64,000 bases of DNA from Geobacter sp. FeAm09 (GTDB lineage Bacteria > Desulfobacterota > Desulfuromonadia > Geobacterales > Pseudopelobacteraceae): the NCBI RefSeq assembly GCF_008330225.1, contig NZ_CP042466.1, positions 3,218,001 to 3,282,000 on the forward strand, in the 5' to 3' direction. The notes beneath the pieces are model-generated. The model was not told where the DNA came from, did no database searches, and saw only the letters and a list, made by a program, of their open reading frames with translations. How positions within the stretch are numbered: the first letter of the stretch is position 1; every line of letters starts with the position of its first letter. A program made the translations under genes and the position numbers. This document shows positions 37,153 through 45,738 of this stretch, in pieces.

Positions 37153-37635
37153 TTATTTGGCAGGAACCGCATCCACAAGGGTAAAGCCATAGTTCGGATG
37201 CATGAACGTGTTCGTCGGGAACCGCGCAAAGAGCCACCCCTTGAAGATGATGTTTCCTTTTTCGGTTATCGTGACTTTTGCGCCGGGGTTTTTCAGGTCG
37301 TTTGAGGAGGTGGTCATGACGGACCCCTCCATGATGAAGGCGGGGAGGAAGGCCTCAACTGCAATATCCAGCGAGAATGCGGGGATGGAAACGGAACTGC
37401 CGATGGGAATGGTATAGACGGTTTCCTTGATGTTGGCCTTGTCTATGACGGCGATCCGCACCGCCTTCCACGAGCTTTTCACGGCATCGGGGACAACAAC
37501 CGTCGCTTCCTTCTTGACGACATGCGACCCGGCGGCATCGATCTTCACCTGAGGCTTTTGTTCTTGTCCCTTTTGCTGACACCCCACCAGGAATGCCGGC
37601 AGAAAAAACAAAACAATAATCAATACCCTGTGCAT
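37153..37635 (-). CDS. DUF2155 lipoprotein
   Basis: A 160-aa predicted lipoprotein. The signal peptide MHRVLIIVLFFLPAFLVGC ends in a lipobox with C19. The mature part carries a DUF2155 domain (AVIDKANIKETVYTIPIGS near residue 60, IIFKGWLFARFPTNTF and HPNYGFTLVDA at the end). I chose the ATG at 37635 because it begins the signal peptide. It is convergent with rnhA and has tRNA-Ser just upstream on the same strand. Function unknown. Confidence 0.85.
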   Translation of the reverse strand: MHRVLIIVLFFLPAFLVGCQQKGQEQKPQVKIDAAGSHVVKKEATVVVPDAVKSSWKAVRIAVIDKANIKETVYTIPIGSSVSIPAFSLDIAVEAFLPAFIMEGSVMTTSSNDLKNPGAKVTITEKGNIIFKGWLFARFPTNTFMHPNYGFTLVDAVPAK

Positions 37636-37678
37636 GCGAGCGACTATAGTCAAAAAAACACCCATTATCACAACGCAA

Positions 37679-37771
37679 TGGCGGAGAGAGAGGGATTCGA
37701 ACCCTCGATACCGGTTTCCCAGTATACTCGCTTAGCAGGCGAGCGCCTTCGACCTACTCGGCCATCTCTCC
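37679..37771 (-). tRNA. tRNA-Ser (GCT)
   Basis: A 93-nt tRNA including the encoded CCA. The acceptor stem GGAGAGA pairs with TCTCTCC. The anticodon loop CTGCTAA gives anticodon GCT (37734-37736 on the plus strand as AGC). A long variable arm (about 19 nt) identifies a serine tRNA, and the T-loop GGTTCGAATCC is intact. Confidence 0.97.
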
Positions 37772-37844
37772 AAATATCGCCACCCTGATTCAGCAGGGTC
37801 TTCTAATTACCATGCAGGTTCGAAAAAATCAAGCCGAAAGAACG

Positions 37845-38186
37845 CTACAGGGTGTCGCTCTTGTTCCAGCGGTCCTGCATCTTCTTGCGGTGGATGGCAT
37901 TCTCGCCCTCCACCTCGCTGATGATCCGGTCCGCCTCTTCCGGGCTCAGCCCCACGCTCGGCCGCACACCCATCCAGTGGGTGACTTCTTCGGTGGGATT
38001 ATCGAGCGGGTACGGGATCGGCGGGCCGGGCTTGTACTTATCGTTGATGAATAAAGCTGCCTCATACTGCCCGTTCTGCATGACCAGATAGACGTCGGCA
38101 AAATAGCCGGGGGTCTGGAGACGCTTGACGAGGATCGATTTGACGATGCTCATCCCCTTGGGTACGTCGATCAGCTCCGTTGACAT
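37845..38186 (-). CDS. Conserved small protein next to mglA (unknown function)
   Basis: A 113-aa soluble protein of unknown family. Segments such as SIVKSILVKRLQTPGYFADVYL and GLSPEEADRIISEVEGENA look folded and non-repetitive. A GGAGG site lies before the ATG at 38186. It follows mglA by 77 nt on the same strand and may be part of the mglB-mglA transcript. A role in the MglA GTPase system is only suggested by position. Confidence 0.75.
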   Translation of the reverse strand: MSTELIDVPKGMSIVKSILVKRLQTPGYFADVYLVMQNGQYEAALFINDKYKPGPPIPYPLDNPTEEVTHWMGVRPSVGLSPEEADRIISEVEGENAIHRKKMQDRWNKSDTL

Positions 38187-38263
38187 GTTTAAACCTCCAC
38201 GAAGTACTCATTCGAAAACCCACGGGATACCGATCCCATGGGTCCTGTACGCTGGTGTCGCTC

Positions 38264-38851
38264 TTACTTGCCCTTTTTCAGATCGATAAGGATCAGCTTG
38301 GCCACCGCCTTGAGGGTCTCGAACACCCCTTCGCCGGTTGTGGCGCACGCATTGAATTCAGGGACATTCGTCGGATTGATGTCGCGCCGCAACTCCTCAA
38401 TGGTCACGATATTGTCCAGGTCGCGCTTATTGTACTGGACAACATAGGGGAGCTTGTCAAGGTCATACCCCTGTTCCTTGAGATTGCCCCGCAGGTTATC
38501 CAGGGATTCCACATTGGCATCCATGCGCTCTTCCTGGGAGTCGGCCACAAAAACAACGCCGTCCACCCCTTTCAGGATCAGCTTGCGCGATGCATCATAG
38601 AAAACCTGCCCCGGAACGGTGTAGAGATGGAAACGGGTTTTGAACCCCCGTATCTCTCCCAGCGCCAACGGGAGAAAATCGAAGAAGAGCGTCCGCTCCG
38701 TTTCGGTTGCCAGGCTGATCATCTTGCCCTTGGCGTCCGGAGCGGTTTTTTGATAAATATACTGAAGATTCGTGGTCTTGCCGCATAAACCCGGGCCATA
38801 ATAGACGATCTTGCAGTTGATCTCGCGGGATGCATAGTTGATAAAGGACAT
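38264..38851 (-). CDS. mglA: MglA, Ras-like polarity GTPase
   Basis: A 195-aa small GTPase of the MglA family, which in Myxococcus sets cell polarity for gliding and type IV pilus motility. The P-loop is GPGLCGKT (residues 19-26), switch regions include [12 protein letters not shown] and [18 protein letters not shown], and the base-recognition motif is QYNKRDL. As in MglA, switch II reads VPGQ where Ras has DxxGQ. A GAGGTAA site precedes the ATG. It lies 20 nt after mglB, which encodes its GTPase-activating partner. Confidence 0.95.
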   Translation of the reverse strand: MSFINYASREINCKIVYYGPGLCGKTTNLQYIYQKTAPDAKGKMISLATETERTLFFDFLPLALGEIRGFKTRFHLYTVPGQVFYDASRKLILKGVDGVVFVADSQEERMDANVESLDNLRGNLKEQGYDLDKLPYVVQYNKRDLDNIVTIEELRRDINPTNVPEFNACATTGEGVFETLKAVAKLILIDLKKGK

Positions 38852-38871
38852 TGCCGGCTTACCTCAAAACC

Positions 38872-39363
38872 CTAGCTGAACAGGCTATCAATATCATCAT
38901 CAGTAATCTCGGCAAAGGGAAAATCAGAAACCCCGCGTCTTTCCTTATCTTCTGCTTTTTTGAGCAATTTATCGAAAATAGCCGAAAGCTCCTCCGAAGA
39001 TTTTTTGACCCGCAGGCGCACCAGCCCGAGAGAGGAGCGGCTGTCGAACAACACCACCAGAATGACCCTGCCGCCGACGATCGATATGTGCAGATTATCC
39101 TTTTCGCCCTCATGAAAGAGGATCGAGAATTCCTTTTCACCGATAAGCTTGGCGAGGCCGCCCGTTGCGGCGATGTTGCCGGCGGTGAGCGAGGCCAGTG
39201 ATGTCGTGTCGAAACGCTCGGTCTCACCCACGCCGGAGATGAGCTGGCCGTTCTTGTCCACCAGAAAGATAACCTTGGCATTCGCCTCTTTCAGGAGCCT
39301 GCCGATAACCTCGTTGATCTCCTGAAACTCTTCGTCGTACATGACCATCTGCGGAGTGGACAT
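38872..39363 (-). CDS. mglB: MglB, Roadblock/LC7 GTPase-activating protein
   Basis: A 163-aa Roadblock/LC7-domain protein, the homodimeric activator of MglA. The domain spans about residues 10-130 (EEFQEINEVIGRLLKEANAK, VFLVDKNGQLISG-like core, LHISIVGGRVILVVLFD). The C-terminal tail ends in an acidic FAEITDDDIDSLFS segment. An AAGGAG site precedes the ATG. The order mglB then mglA with a 20-nt gap matches the classic mglBA operon. Confidence 0.94.
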   Translation of the reverse strand: MSTPQMVMYDEEFQEINEVIGRLLKEANAKVIFLVDKNGQLISGVGETERFDTTSLASLTAGNIAATGGLAKLIGEKEFSILFHEGEKDNLHISIVGGRVILVVLFDSRSSLGLVRLRVKKSSEELSAIFDKLLKKAEDKERRGVSDFPFAEITDDDIDSLFS

Positions 39364-39532
39364 GCCTCGCTCCTTGCATTTATCCGTGGAAATTCAAGCG
39401 GAATTGCGCGTATCTGGCTAGCGTTTTTTGTATAGCAGAATTGAGGTGCCCTTTCAAGTTTATTAAAAACCGGGTAGCGCGGATACGCCGCCCGGCGAAC
39501 AAACGGCCCGCAACAATAATCCTTGAGTTTAC

Positions 39533-39577
39533 ACGCCCATTCGCGGTAAAGTCTTGAATGGGCGTCACGAATGGGCG
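39533..39577 (+). promoter_or_regulatory. Inverted repeat in the ahbD leader
   Basis: ACGCCCATTC at 39533-39542 and its exact complement at 39556-39565 form a stem, and a third copy of the right arm (CGAATGGGCG) follows at 39568-39577, allowing two alternative pairings just before the ribosome site at about 39592. This may be an operator or a leader switch. Confidence 0.45.
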
Positions 39578-39602
39578 CCCCATTCTTTGTGACGGGAGTC
39601 GT

Positions 39603-40679
39603 ATGCGCGAGGAATTCGTACCCAAATGGATCGCCTGGGAAACCACACAGAAATGCAACCTGCGCTGTGTGCATTGCCGCTGTTCTTCGGACATGACCTC
39701 ATCGGAAGGCGACTTCACGACGGACGAGGGGAAAAAGCTGCTGTCCGAAATTGCCGATTTCTCCAAACCGGTCGTCGTGCTTTCCGGAGGCGAGCCGCTC
39801 CTGCGGCCGGATATTTTCGAGCTGGCAGAGTTCGGGACCTCCCTGGGCCTGCGCATGTGCATGGCCAGCAACGGCGCCCTGGTGACCGACGAGATCTGCC
39901 AGAAGATGAAAAAGGCCGACATCAAGATGGTGTCGCTTTCCCTGGACGGCTCGACCCCGGAGATGCACGACAACTTTCGCCAGTGCCCCGGCTCGTTCGA
40001 CGGGGTGGTGCGCGCGGCCGAGATCTTCCGCCGCAACGGCCAGAAATTCTTGATCAACTCATCCTTCACCAAGCGCAACCAGCACGACATTGCCGCTACG
40101 TTCAAGCTGGCCAAATCGCTGGGGGCGACCGCCTGGTACATGTTCATGATCGTCCCCACCGGCCGGGGCGAAGAGATCATGAACGAACTGATCTCCAAGG
40201 AGGATTACGAGGAGATCCTGGACTGGCACTATCAGCAGGAGAAGAACGAGGACGACATCCTCATGCGCCCCACCTGCGCCCCCCACTACTACCGGATCGT
40301 CCCCCAGAAGGCCAAGGAGGAGGGGCTCAAGTTCGAGCGGCGCTCCCTGACCTTTTCCACCGGCGGCGGCAAGGGGTGCATCGCCGCCCAGACCATCTGC
40401 CTGATCGACTGCTTCGGCAACGTCAAGCCCTGCTCCTACTTCCACCGCGTCGCCGGAAACGTCAAGCAGACCCCGTTCCGCGAGATCTGGCAGAATTCCG
40501 AGATCTTCCGGGACCTCCGCAATTTCAAAGCCTACAAGGGCAAATGCGGGCAATGCGAATACATTAATGTCTGCGGGGGGTGCCGGGCCAGGGCCGATGC
40601 AGTGCATGGCGACTACATGGAGGAAGAGCCTTTCTGCAACTACGTGCCCATCCGGGTTCAGCGGGCCGAAGAGAAATAA
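39603..40679 (+). CDS. ahbD: AhbD/NirJ-type radical SAM heme biosynthesis protein
   Basis: A 358-aa radical SAM enzyme with a SPASM domain, most like AhbD, which oxidatively decarboxylates iron-coproporphyrin to heme b in the siroheme pathway. The radical SAM cysteines are in [14 protein letters not shown] (C-x3-C-x2-C). [14 protein letters not shown] follows, and the family-specific [19 protein letters not shown] is clear. The C-terminal cluster ligands sit in [24 protein letters not shown] and [10 protein letters not shown] chose the ATG at 39603 with a GGGAG site. No other ahb genes are in the window, and NirJ remains an alternative. Confidence 0.78.
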   Translation: MREEFVPKWIAWETTQKCNLRCVHCRCSSDMTSSEGDFTTDEGKKLLSEIADFSKPVVVLSGGEPLLRPDIFELAEFGTSLGLRMCMASNGALVTDEICQKMKKADIKMVSLSLDGSTPEMHDNFRQCPGSFDGVVRAAEIFRRNGQKFLINSSFTKRNQHDIAATFKLAKSLGATAWYMFMIVPTGRGEEIMNELISKEDYEEILDWHYQQEKNEDDILMRPTCAPHYYRIVPQKAKEEGLKFERRSLTFSTGGGKGCIAAQTICLIDCFGNVKPCSYFHRVAGNVKQTPFREIWQNSEIFRDLRNFKAYKGKCGQCEYINVCGGCRARADAVHGDYMEEEPFCNYVPIRVQRAEEK

Positions 40680-40755
40680 TGTGACGCCCCCCACGTAAAG
40701 GGCAGTTTTTCATTGACAGCTCAAACAGAATCGGGGTATATAAAAAATCCTTTTC

Positions 40756-40831
<76 letters not shown>

Positions 40832-40865
40832 TCCATCTCCAAAGGGCTCGCCCTTTACACCATTT

Positions 40866-40942
40866 GCGCTTGTAGCTCAGCTGGATAGAGCAACGGACTA
40901 CGAATCCGTAGGTCGGGAGTTCGAATCTCTCCAAGCGCGCCA
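40866..40942 (+). tRNA. tRNA-Arg (ACG)
   Basis: A 77-nt tRNA with encoded CCA. Acceptor GCGCTTG pairs with CAAGCGC. The anticodon loop CTACGAA gives ACG at 40900-40902. It lies 34 nt after tRNA-Phe, so both are probably one transcript ending at the terminator at 40951. A gene-poor, repeat-bearing junction follows. Confidence 0.97.
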
Positions 40943-40950
40943 AAAATTAA

Positions 40951-40982
40951 GGAGTTATGGCAACAGCCATAGCTCCTTTTTT
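40951..40982 (+). terminator. Rho-independent terminator of the tRNA operon
   Basis: An 11-bp stem (40951-40961 with 40966-40976, one G-T pair), AACA loop and six T residues follow tRNA-Arg. Confidence 0.88.
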
Positions 40983-40986
40983 GTTA

Positions 40987-41006
40987 ATGGGTAACACATG
41001 GGTAAC
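40987..41006 (+). repeat. Tandem ATGGGTAAC repeat after tRNA-Arg
   Basis: ATGGGTAAC occurs at 40987-40995 and 40998-41006 with an 11-bp period, right behind the tRNA terminator. Such repeats can be integrase arm sites beside a tRNA attachment site, but no integrase gene and no duplicated tRNA end were found in the window. Confidence 0.4.
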
Positions 41007-41083
41007 TTTCACGCATGATTGTTACGTGTAAGGCCTATGTATGGCGGAAAAAATGGGTGTCGTCATAGGTATCGCCCGTCGTT

Positions 41084-42217
41084 TCAAAGTCGCTCGGCAG
41101 CCGGTTGCCCCTTGACCTGCACCCTCTCCGCTTCCTTGAACCTGTCCGGATTTTCCCACCAGTGCCCGACAGCCGCAGTGTCGTGGATATTCACCGGTGC
41201 ACCCATCACAGGAGTTATGACCGGAATATGCCGAGCGCGGCCCAAGGCGACGATCCTGTCGAACGGTTCCCGCCAGGAGTGCATGGAGAGGTCAAACGTG
41301 CCGTTGTGAATAGGAACCAGGTTCCTGCCGTGCAGGTCGATATGTGCCTGAATGCTCTCCTCTGGGGTCACGTGGACTCCCGGCCAGTTCTCGTTATAAG
41401 CACCGGCCTCCAGCAAGGTCATATCGAACGGACCGTATTTTCCGCCGATTTCCTTGAATCCGCCAAAGTAGCCGGAGTCTCCGCTGAAGAATACGCGCAC
41501 GTCGGCGGCAATGATCACCCATGAAGCCCATTGGGTGGTGTTCTTGTCGAACAGCCCGCGACCGGAGAAGTGTTGCGCAGGTGTGGCCACCAGACGGATA
41601 CCGTCGATTTCGGCTGCCTGCCACCAGTCCAGGCAGCGTACCTTTGCCGGCGGCACACCCCATCCCACAAGAATGTCGCCTACCCCGAGCGGGGTCAGAA
41701 AATATTCGACCTTGCCCGCCAGCTGCATGATGGAATCATGGTCCAGGTGGTCGTAATGGTCGTGGGAGATGATCACCCCCTTGATGGGGGGCAGTTCGTC
41801 GATGCTGATGGGTGGCGGGTGAAACCGTTGCGGCCCCGCCCATGACACCGGGGAGGCCCGGCCGGAGAACATCGGATCGGTGATCCAGAAGGCATCGTGC
41901 AGCTTCATCAGGACGGTTGAGTGCCCAAGGCGATACACCGTGTTGTTCGGGGCTGCCAGCAACTGCGCCCTGGTCAAGCCCTGCACCGGGATTTTCCCGG
42001 TGGGGCGCGTGTCTGTGGGCTTGTTGAAAAAGAAATCCCACATGATGCGGGCCTGTTCGAGCCGCCCGCCCTTCGTCACCGGCACCGGACGTTTCAGGTC
42101 ATTGTCAAGCGACAGAGACGACCGGGGCTGGGTCGAACCGCTGCTGCTATTGTACTGGGTGAATGCCATAACGATTAAAACTCCTGTAATCAGGCTATAG
42201 AATATGACGCGTTTCAT
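41084..42217 (-). CDS. Metallo-beta-lactamase fold hydrolase (NAPE-PLD/UlaG-like)
   Basis: A 377-aa exported or membrane-anchored metallohydrolase. An N-terminal hydrophobic segment (VIFYSLITGVLIVMAFTQ) precedes the catalytic domain. The metal motif is ISHDHYDHLDHDS (HxHxDH), with further ligands in TPAQHFSGRG, FSGDSGYFGGF and PIHNGTFDLSMHSW, all typical of the N-acyl-phosphatidylethanolamine phospholipase D-like and UlaG-like group. I chose the ATG at 42217 with an AGAGGAAG site. The physiological substrate is unknown. It is the last gene on the minus strand before the tRNA cluster. Confidence 0.88.
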   Translation of the reverse strand: MKRVIFYSLITGVLIVMAFTQYNSSSGSTQPRSSLSLDNDLKRPVPVTKGGRLEQARIMWDFFFNKPTDTRPTGKIPVQGLTRAQLLAAPNNTVYRLGHSTVLMKLHDAFWITDPMFSGRASPVSWAGPQRFHPPPISIDELPPIKGVIISHDHYDHLDHDSIMQLAGKVEYFLTPLGVGDILVGWGVPPAKVRCLDWWQAAEIDGIRLVATPAQHFSGRGLFDKNTTQWASWVIIAADVRVFFSGDSGYFGGFKEIGGKYGPFDMTLLEAGAYNENWPGVHVTPEESIQAHIDLHGRNLVPIHNGTFDLSMHSWREPFDRIVALGRARHIPVITPVMGAPVNIHDTAAVGHWWENPDRFKEAERVQVKGQPAAERL

Positions 42218-42285
42218 TGTCTTCCTCTGCCCCCGGTAAACGGTGGCAAACACGTAATAAGCGATAAGGCTGCAAACGGTCCGGT

Positions 42286-42537
42286 TTAGCCGGCCTCGTC
42301 AAGCTTAACGCCTAGTTGCTTGAGGATGGCGTTACCACGGCCATACCTGGGTCCTATCACAATGAGGATATGTTGTCCTGCCCGGCGGATCATAACCAAC
42401 TTTTTTTGGCGGTCGGTCATGGAGTACGTATCTCCCCGACGCGTGGCTTTCATGAATCGGGAACCAGCAGCCATTTTGGCGGTGGCACGGTCATAAATTC
42501 TGCGGCTTTCCGTTGCATCCCGGTAACGGGAATTCAT
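42286..42537 (-). CDS. Hypothetical small basic protein (doubtful)
   Basis: An 83-aa open frame (MNSRYRDATESRRIYDRATA, VMIRRAGQHILIVIGPRYGRG) with no ribosome site and no recognised family. It fits in the gap between the metallohydrolase and flavodoxin genes in the same direction, which is the main reason to list it. It could be a gene remnant. Confidence 0.35.
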   Translation of the reverse strand: MNSRYRDATESRRIYDRATAKMAAGSRFMKATRRGDTYSMTDRQKKLVMIRRAGQHILIVIGPRYGRGNAILKQLGVKLDEAG

Positions 42538-42565
42538 AGCTTAGAAACTATTCGCAGGAAAGTTG

Positions 42566-43099
42566 TCACTCGATTGTTCCGGATTTTCTGAGCCATGCCG
42601 CAATATCGTTTTCTGCCTTCCGAACGCTTCCGCCTTTGATGGGAAGCCCTTTCAGTACCGTGGCAGCGGGGCAAAGGTTCCGGATATCGCTCTCGCTGCG
42701 CCCCATCCCGCTGCCTTCGTGAGTGCAGAAGGGAATAATGATCGTACCGGAGAAGTCGTACTCTTCAAGAAACGAATAGACCGCCATCGGCATCGTCCCC
42801 CACCAGTTGGGGTAGCCGAGATAAAGAACGCCGTAATCGGACATATCGCCGACATGCCCTGAGAGTTCCGGCCTGGCATCTCGGCGGAGTTCCTGCTTTG
42901 CCACCTCTGTCGTCCCGTAATAATCCTCGGGATAGTGCCGCACCGTATCTATTCTGAACAGATCGCCGCCGGTCCATTTCCGGATCATGTGTGCGGCCAC
43001 TTCGGTGTTTCCGACCGGCAGATTCACGATGTCGCCGCCGACATAATTTTCCCCCGCCCGGGAATAGTAGGCGATAAGGCTTTTTGTTCCGTTCTTCAT
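42566..43099 (-). CDS. Flavodoxin-like FMN protein
   Basis: A 177-aa flavodoxin-fold protein that probably binds FMN. The phosphate loop region is LIAYYSRAGENY followed by a short insert and GNTEVAAHMI. The isoalloxazine-binding loops are LGYPNWWGTMPMAVYSFLEEY and FCTHEGSGMGRSESDI. This long-chain, BilS/flavodoxin_4-like type often lies with aldo-keto reductases or SDRs in YqhC-type clusters. It is on the same strand as the decarboxylase-cupin gene (74 nt after it). Likely role: electron transfer or quinone-type reduction. Confidence 0.9.
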   Translation of the reverse strand: MKNGTKSLIAYYSRAGENYVGGDIVNLPVGNTEVAAHMIRKWTGGDLFRIDTVRHYPEDYYGTTEVAKQELRRDARPELSGHVGDMSDYGVLYLGYPNWWGTMPMAVYSFLEEYDFSGTIIIPFCTHEGSGMGRSESDIRNLCPAATVLKGLPIKGGSVRKAENDIAAWLRKSGTIE

Positions 43100-43172
43100 T
43101 CATAACTCCTTACGTTACTTTGCGGGCAATCCTGGCCTGTCATCGAGAACGTTTCCGATACCTACGGCCTCC

Positions 43173-44411
43173 CTATTTCAAACTTGTGTAATCTTCGTCA
43201 GATACCGGCTCCAGCCATGTCGCCGGACCTTTCTCCGGATCGACCTCAATGGCCAGGTGGACGAACCAGCTGTCCTTGGCGGCACCGTGCCAGTGCTTGA
43301 CATTGGCGGGGATATTGACCACGTCACCGGCGTGAAGTTCCTGTGCCGGCTTCCCCCATTCCTGGTAATAGCCTCTGCCACCCGTTACCAGCAGCACCTG
43401 GCCACCGGCGTGCATATGCCAATTGTTGCGGCAACCCGGCTCAAAGGTCACGTTCCCGATGGGCAGGGCCGAGCCGGAGGGTGTCAGCATGTTGAGCCAT
43501 ACCGTACCGTTGAAATTCTTGCTGGCCAGCTTTTCCCCGACGGGGAAGATCACGCTCTGGCTAAGATTGTTGGTGCTCATGGTAATATCCTTTCCCCGAT
43601 TGTTGCTGTGCTGCAATGGCTTGAAGTAGCCTGTCGAACCCTGGCTTGACGACAGGGAACCGCTCCGGGTGATATCGTTTTCCTGCCCCGCCTGCCTGTT
43701 GCCCAGAACGTTACCCAATGCTTCATCGGCATGTGCGGCCTGTTTCTTGCCGACCTTGGCGTCGAGAACAGCTACCAGGCTCCGCAGTTGAACCTCGGTC
43801 AATCCCGTATTCAGTCCGACGTTGAAATGCGCCTGTAACTGGGGATTGACCCCCTCGATGCAGGCCAGGGCCGAAATGGTTGCCAGTTCCCTGCTCTGGA
43901 AATCCAGGTTGTCGCGTCCGAAGATGTCGCCGAACAGGTGGCCCTTCAGAAATGCGTCAATGGCAGGGGTAAAGGTGATGTACTTCCCGGTGGCAGGCGC
44001 CCCGATCAGGCGGGTCTGGATTTCCGTTCCCAACTCGATGCTGCCCTTGCTGGCAGGCATGGCGCCCGGTTCTTTGCCCAAAATATCCTTGATCCCTTTC
44101 CGTTCCCGTTCCTCCAGCAGCCCAATGAAGGTATTGATGCCGTTCAGGCTGCGGGGAAATCCGGCATAGGCGTACATCTGCACGAGGACTTCCTTGATTT
44201 CGTTGATGGTCAAGCCGGCATCCAGCCCATCGCCCAAGGCCGTTTTCAGTCTCTGTAGATCGCCGTTCGCCGTGAAGGCCGCAATGGTGACGATATTTTC
44301 CTGTTTGGCGTTCAATACTCCGTTTTTCACGGTCCGTGCCTCCGAAATGGTTGTGGTGCTGACCACTGCGATAAAAACAATAGCCAGAATGTTCGAAACG
44401 ACTTTGTCCAT
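43173..44411 (-). CDS. Carboxymuconolactone decarboxylase-like protein fused to a cupin
   Basis: A 412-aa exported fusion. After a signal peptide (about residues 1-25), two carboxymuconolactone decarboxylase (AhpD-like) repeats cover about 30-110 and 135-235. A low-complexity linker follows, then a cupin from residue 278 to the end with metal-ligand pattern NNWHMHAGGQVLLVTGG and HAGDVVNIPANVKHWHGA. The linker still contains a ribosome-site-like sequence followed by ATG at 43580 (MSTNNLSQSV), so the cupin could also be made alone. A GGGAGAG site precedes the main ATG. The AhpD repeats lack an obvious CxxC, so peroxidase function is doubtful. Confidence 0.85.
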   Translation of the reverse strand: MDKVVSNILAIVFIAVVSTTTISEARTVKNGVLNAKQENIVTIAAFTANGDLQRLKTALGDGLDAGLTINEIKEVLVQMYAYAGFPRSLNGINTFIGLLEERERKGIKDILGKEPGAMPASKGSIELGTEIQTRLIGAPATGKYITFTPAIDAFLKGHLFGDIFGRDNLDFQSRELATISALACIEGVNPQLQAHFNVGLNTGLTEVQLRSLVAVLDAKVGKKQAAHADEALGNVLGNRQAGQENDITRSGSLSSSQGSTGYFKPLQHSNNRGKDITMSTNNLSQSVIFPVGEKLASKNFNGTVWLNMLTPSGSALPIGNVTFEPGCRNNWHMHAGGQVLLVTGGRGYYQEWGKPAQELHAGDVVNIPANVKHWHGAAKDSWFVHLAIEVDPEKGPATWLEPVSDEDYTSLK

Positions 44412-44490
44412 ACTGTTCTCTCCCTGAAGGCTTTTTGAGGTTCAACGAATCGTTCGGTTTACTCTGCCGTCCGTCATGTCCCGACAGCCA

Positions 44491-45738
44491 TCACCACCGG
44501 CCTCGCTTCGGGATAAGCAACAGCATCGACAGCAGACAACCGATCCCGCTCATGGCAATCACCAGCCCCAACGGCCACGGGGTGCCGTCGGCCCACAGGC
44601 CTACCAGCCCGGAACCGAAGATGCCGCTGCCGTACTGAACGGCACCGGTCAAAGCGGAGACGGCACCGGCACGGTGCGGGAAATCGGCCAGGGCACCGGT
44701 AATCGAGTTGGCGACGATGAATCCGGTGGTCGATGCAAACAGAAACAACGGCACGACCAGACCCCACAGTCCCCCCAGGCCGCCATGCGCTGCGACGCCG
44801 GCCCACATGCCGGCGCCCATGGCGGCAACGGACCCGAAGAGCAGGACCCGGTCATAGCCGAAGCGGACCACCAGCCACCGGTTCAGGATATTGGCCAGCA
44901 TGATGCCGATGATGCCGAGGCCGAACAGCAGGCCGTAGAGCCGGGCCGGGAAATGGTAGAAGCTGATATAGGCAAAGGGGGTGCCCGCAACGTAGGCAAA
45001 CATGCCGGCATAGAGAAAGCCGCCTACGCCGAGATAGCCCAGCAGCCTGCGATTCTGTAACAACTCCGCATAGCGCAACAGTGCCCTGACGAGCGGCTCC
45101 GGATTGCGATGTTGCACGGGCAGGGTTTCGGGAATGGTGTACAGAGCGCCCAAGGTCACCAGTCCGACCACCACCAGGAGCCAGAAGATAGCCCGCCAAC
45201 TGGCCATCGCAACAATCTGGCCACCAACCAGCGGTCCGACCAGTGGCATGACGGCCATCACCGTGATCAGGGTTGACAGCATCTGCGCGGCCCTGGTTCC
45301 GTGGTAAAGATCACGCACCATGGCGCGCGAAAGGGCAACGCTGGCACAAGCCCCAAGCGCCTGTACGACTCGCCAGACGATCATCGTCGGCACGTTGTCG
45401 GACAGCGCGCAGCCGGCCGAGCCGACCACAAAGAGGATCAACCCGCTTCCGACCGCCATTCGGCGGCCGTAGCGGTCACTGATCGGCCCCCATAACAACT
45501 GGCCTAAGCTGAAACCGATCAGATAGCCCGAGATCGTCCATTCGACCATCCCGGTCGTTGCGTGTAAAGAATGGCCCATGAGCGGCATGGCGGGCAGATA
45601 AAGATCGGTGGAAATGGACGCAAACCCCATCAGCAGGCTCAGCACGGCGAGCACATACCATCCGGGCCGGGAATCCGGCAAAGCCAAGGCATCGGCATCT
45701 GCATATGGTTCCATTTCCAGTTGATTCAAGTCGGCCAT
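44491..45738 (-). CDS. Bcr/CflA-family MFS drug efflux transporter
   Basis: A 415-aa, 12-helix major facilitator transporter of the Bcr/CflA (DHA1) group. Helix 1 onward reads VLSLLMGFASISTDLYLPAMP; the A-like motif is LLWGPISDRYGRRMAVGSG and the C-like motif region is MAVMPLVGPLVGGQI. The start abuts the stop of the SDR gene, so the two are translated from one message. A drug or small organic product is the expected substrate. Confidence 0.93.
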   Translation of the reverse strand: MADLNQLEMEPYADADALALPDSRPGWYVLAVLSLLMGFASISTDLYLPAMPLMGHSLHATTGMVEWTISGYLIGFSLGQLLWGPISDRYGRRMAVGSGLILFVVGSAGCALSDNVPTMIVWRVVQALGACASVALSRAMVRDLYHGTRAAQMLSTLITVMAVMPLVGPLVGGQIVAMASWRAIFWLLVVVGLVTLGALYTIPETLPVQHRNPEPLVRALLRYAELLQNRRLLGYLGVGGFLYAGMFAYVAGTPFAYISFYHFPARLYGLLFGLGIIGIMLANILNRWLVVRFGYDRVLLFGSVAAMGAGMWAGVAAHGGLGGLWGLVVPLFLFASTTGFIVANSITGALADFPHRAGAVSALTGAVQYGSGIFGSGLVGLWADGTPWPLGLVIAMSGIGCLLSMLLLIPKRGRW

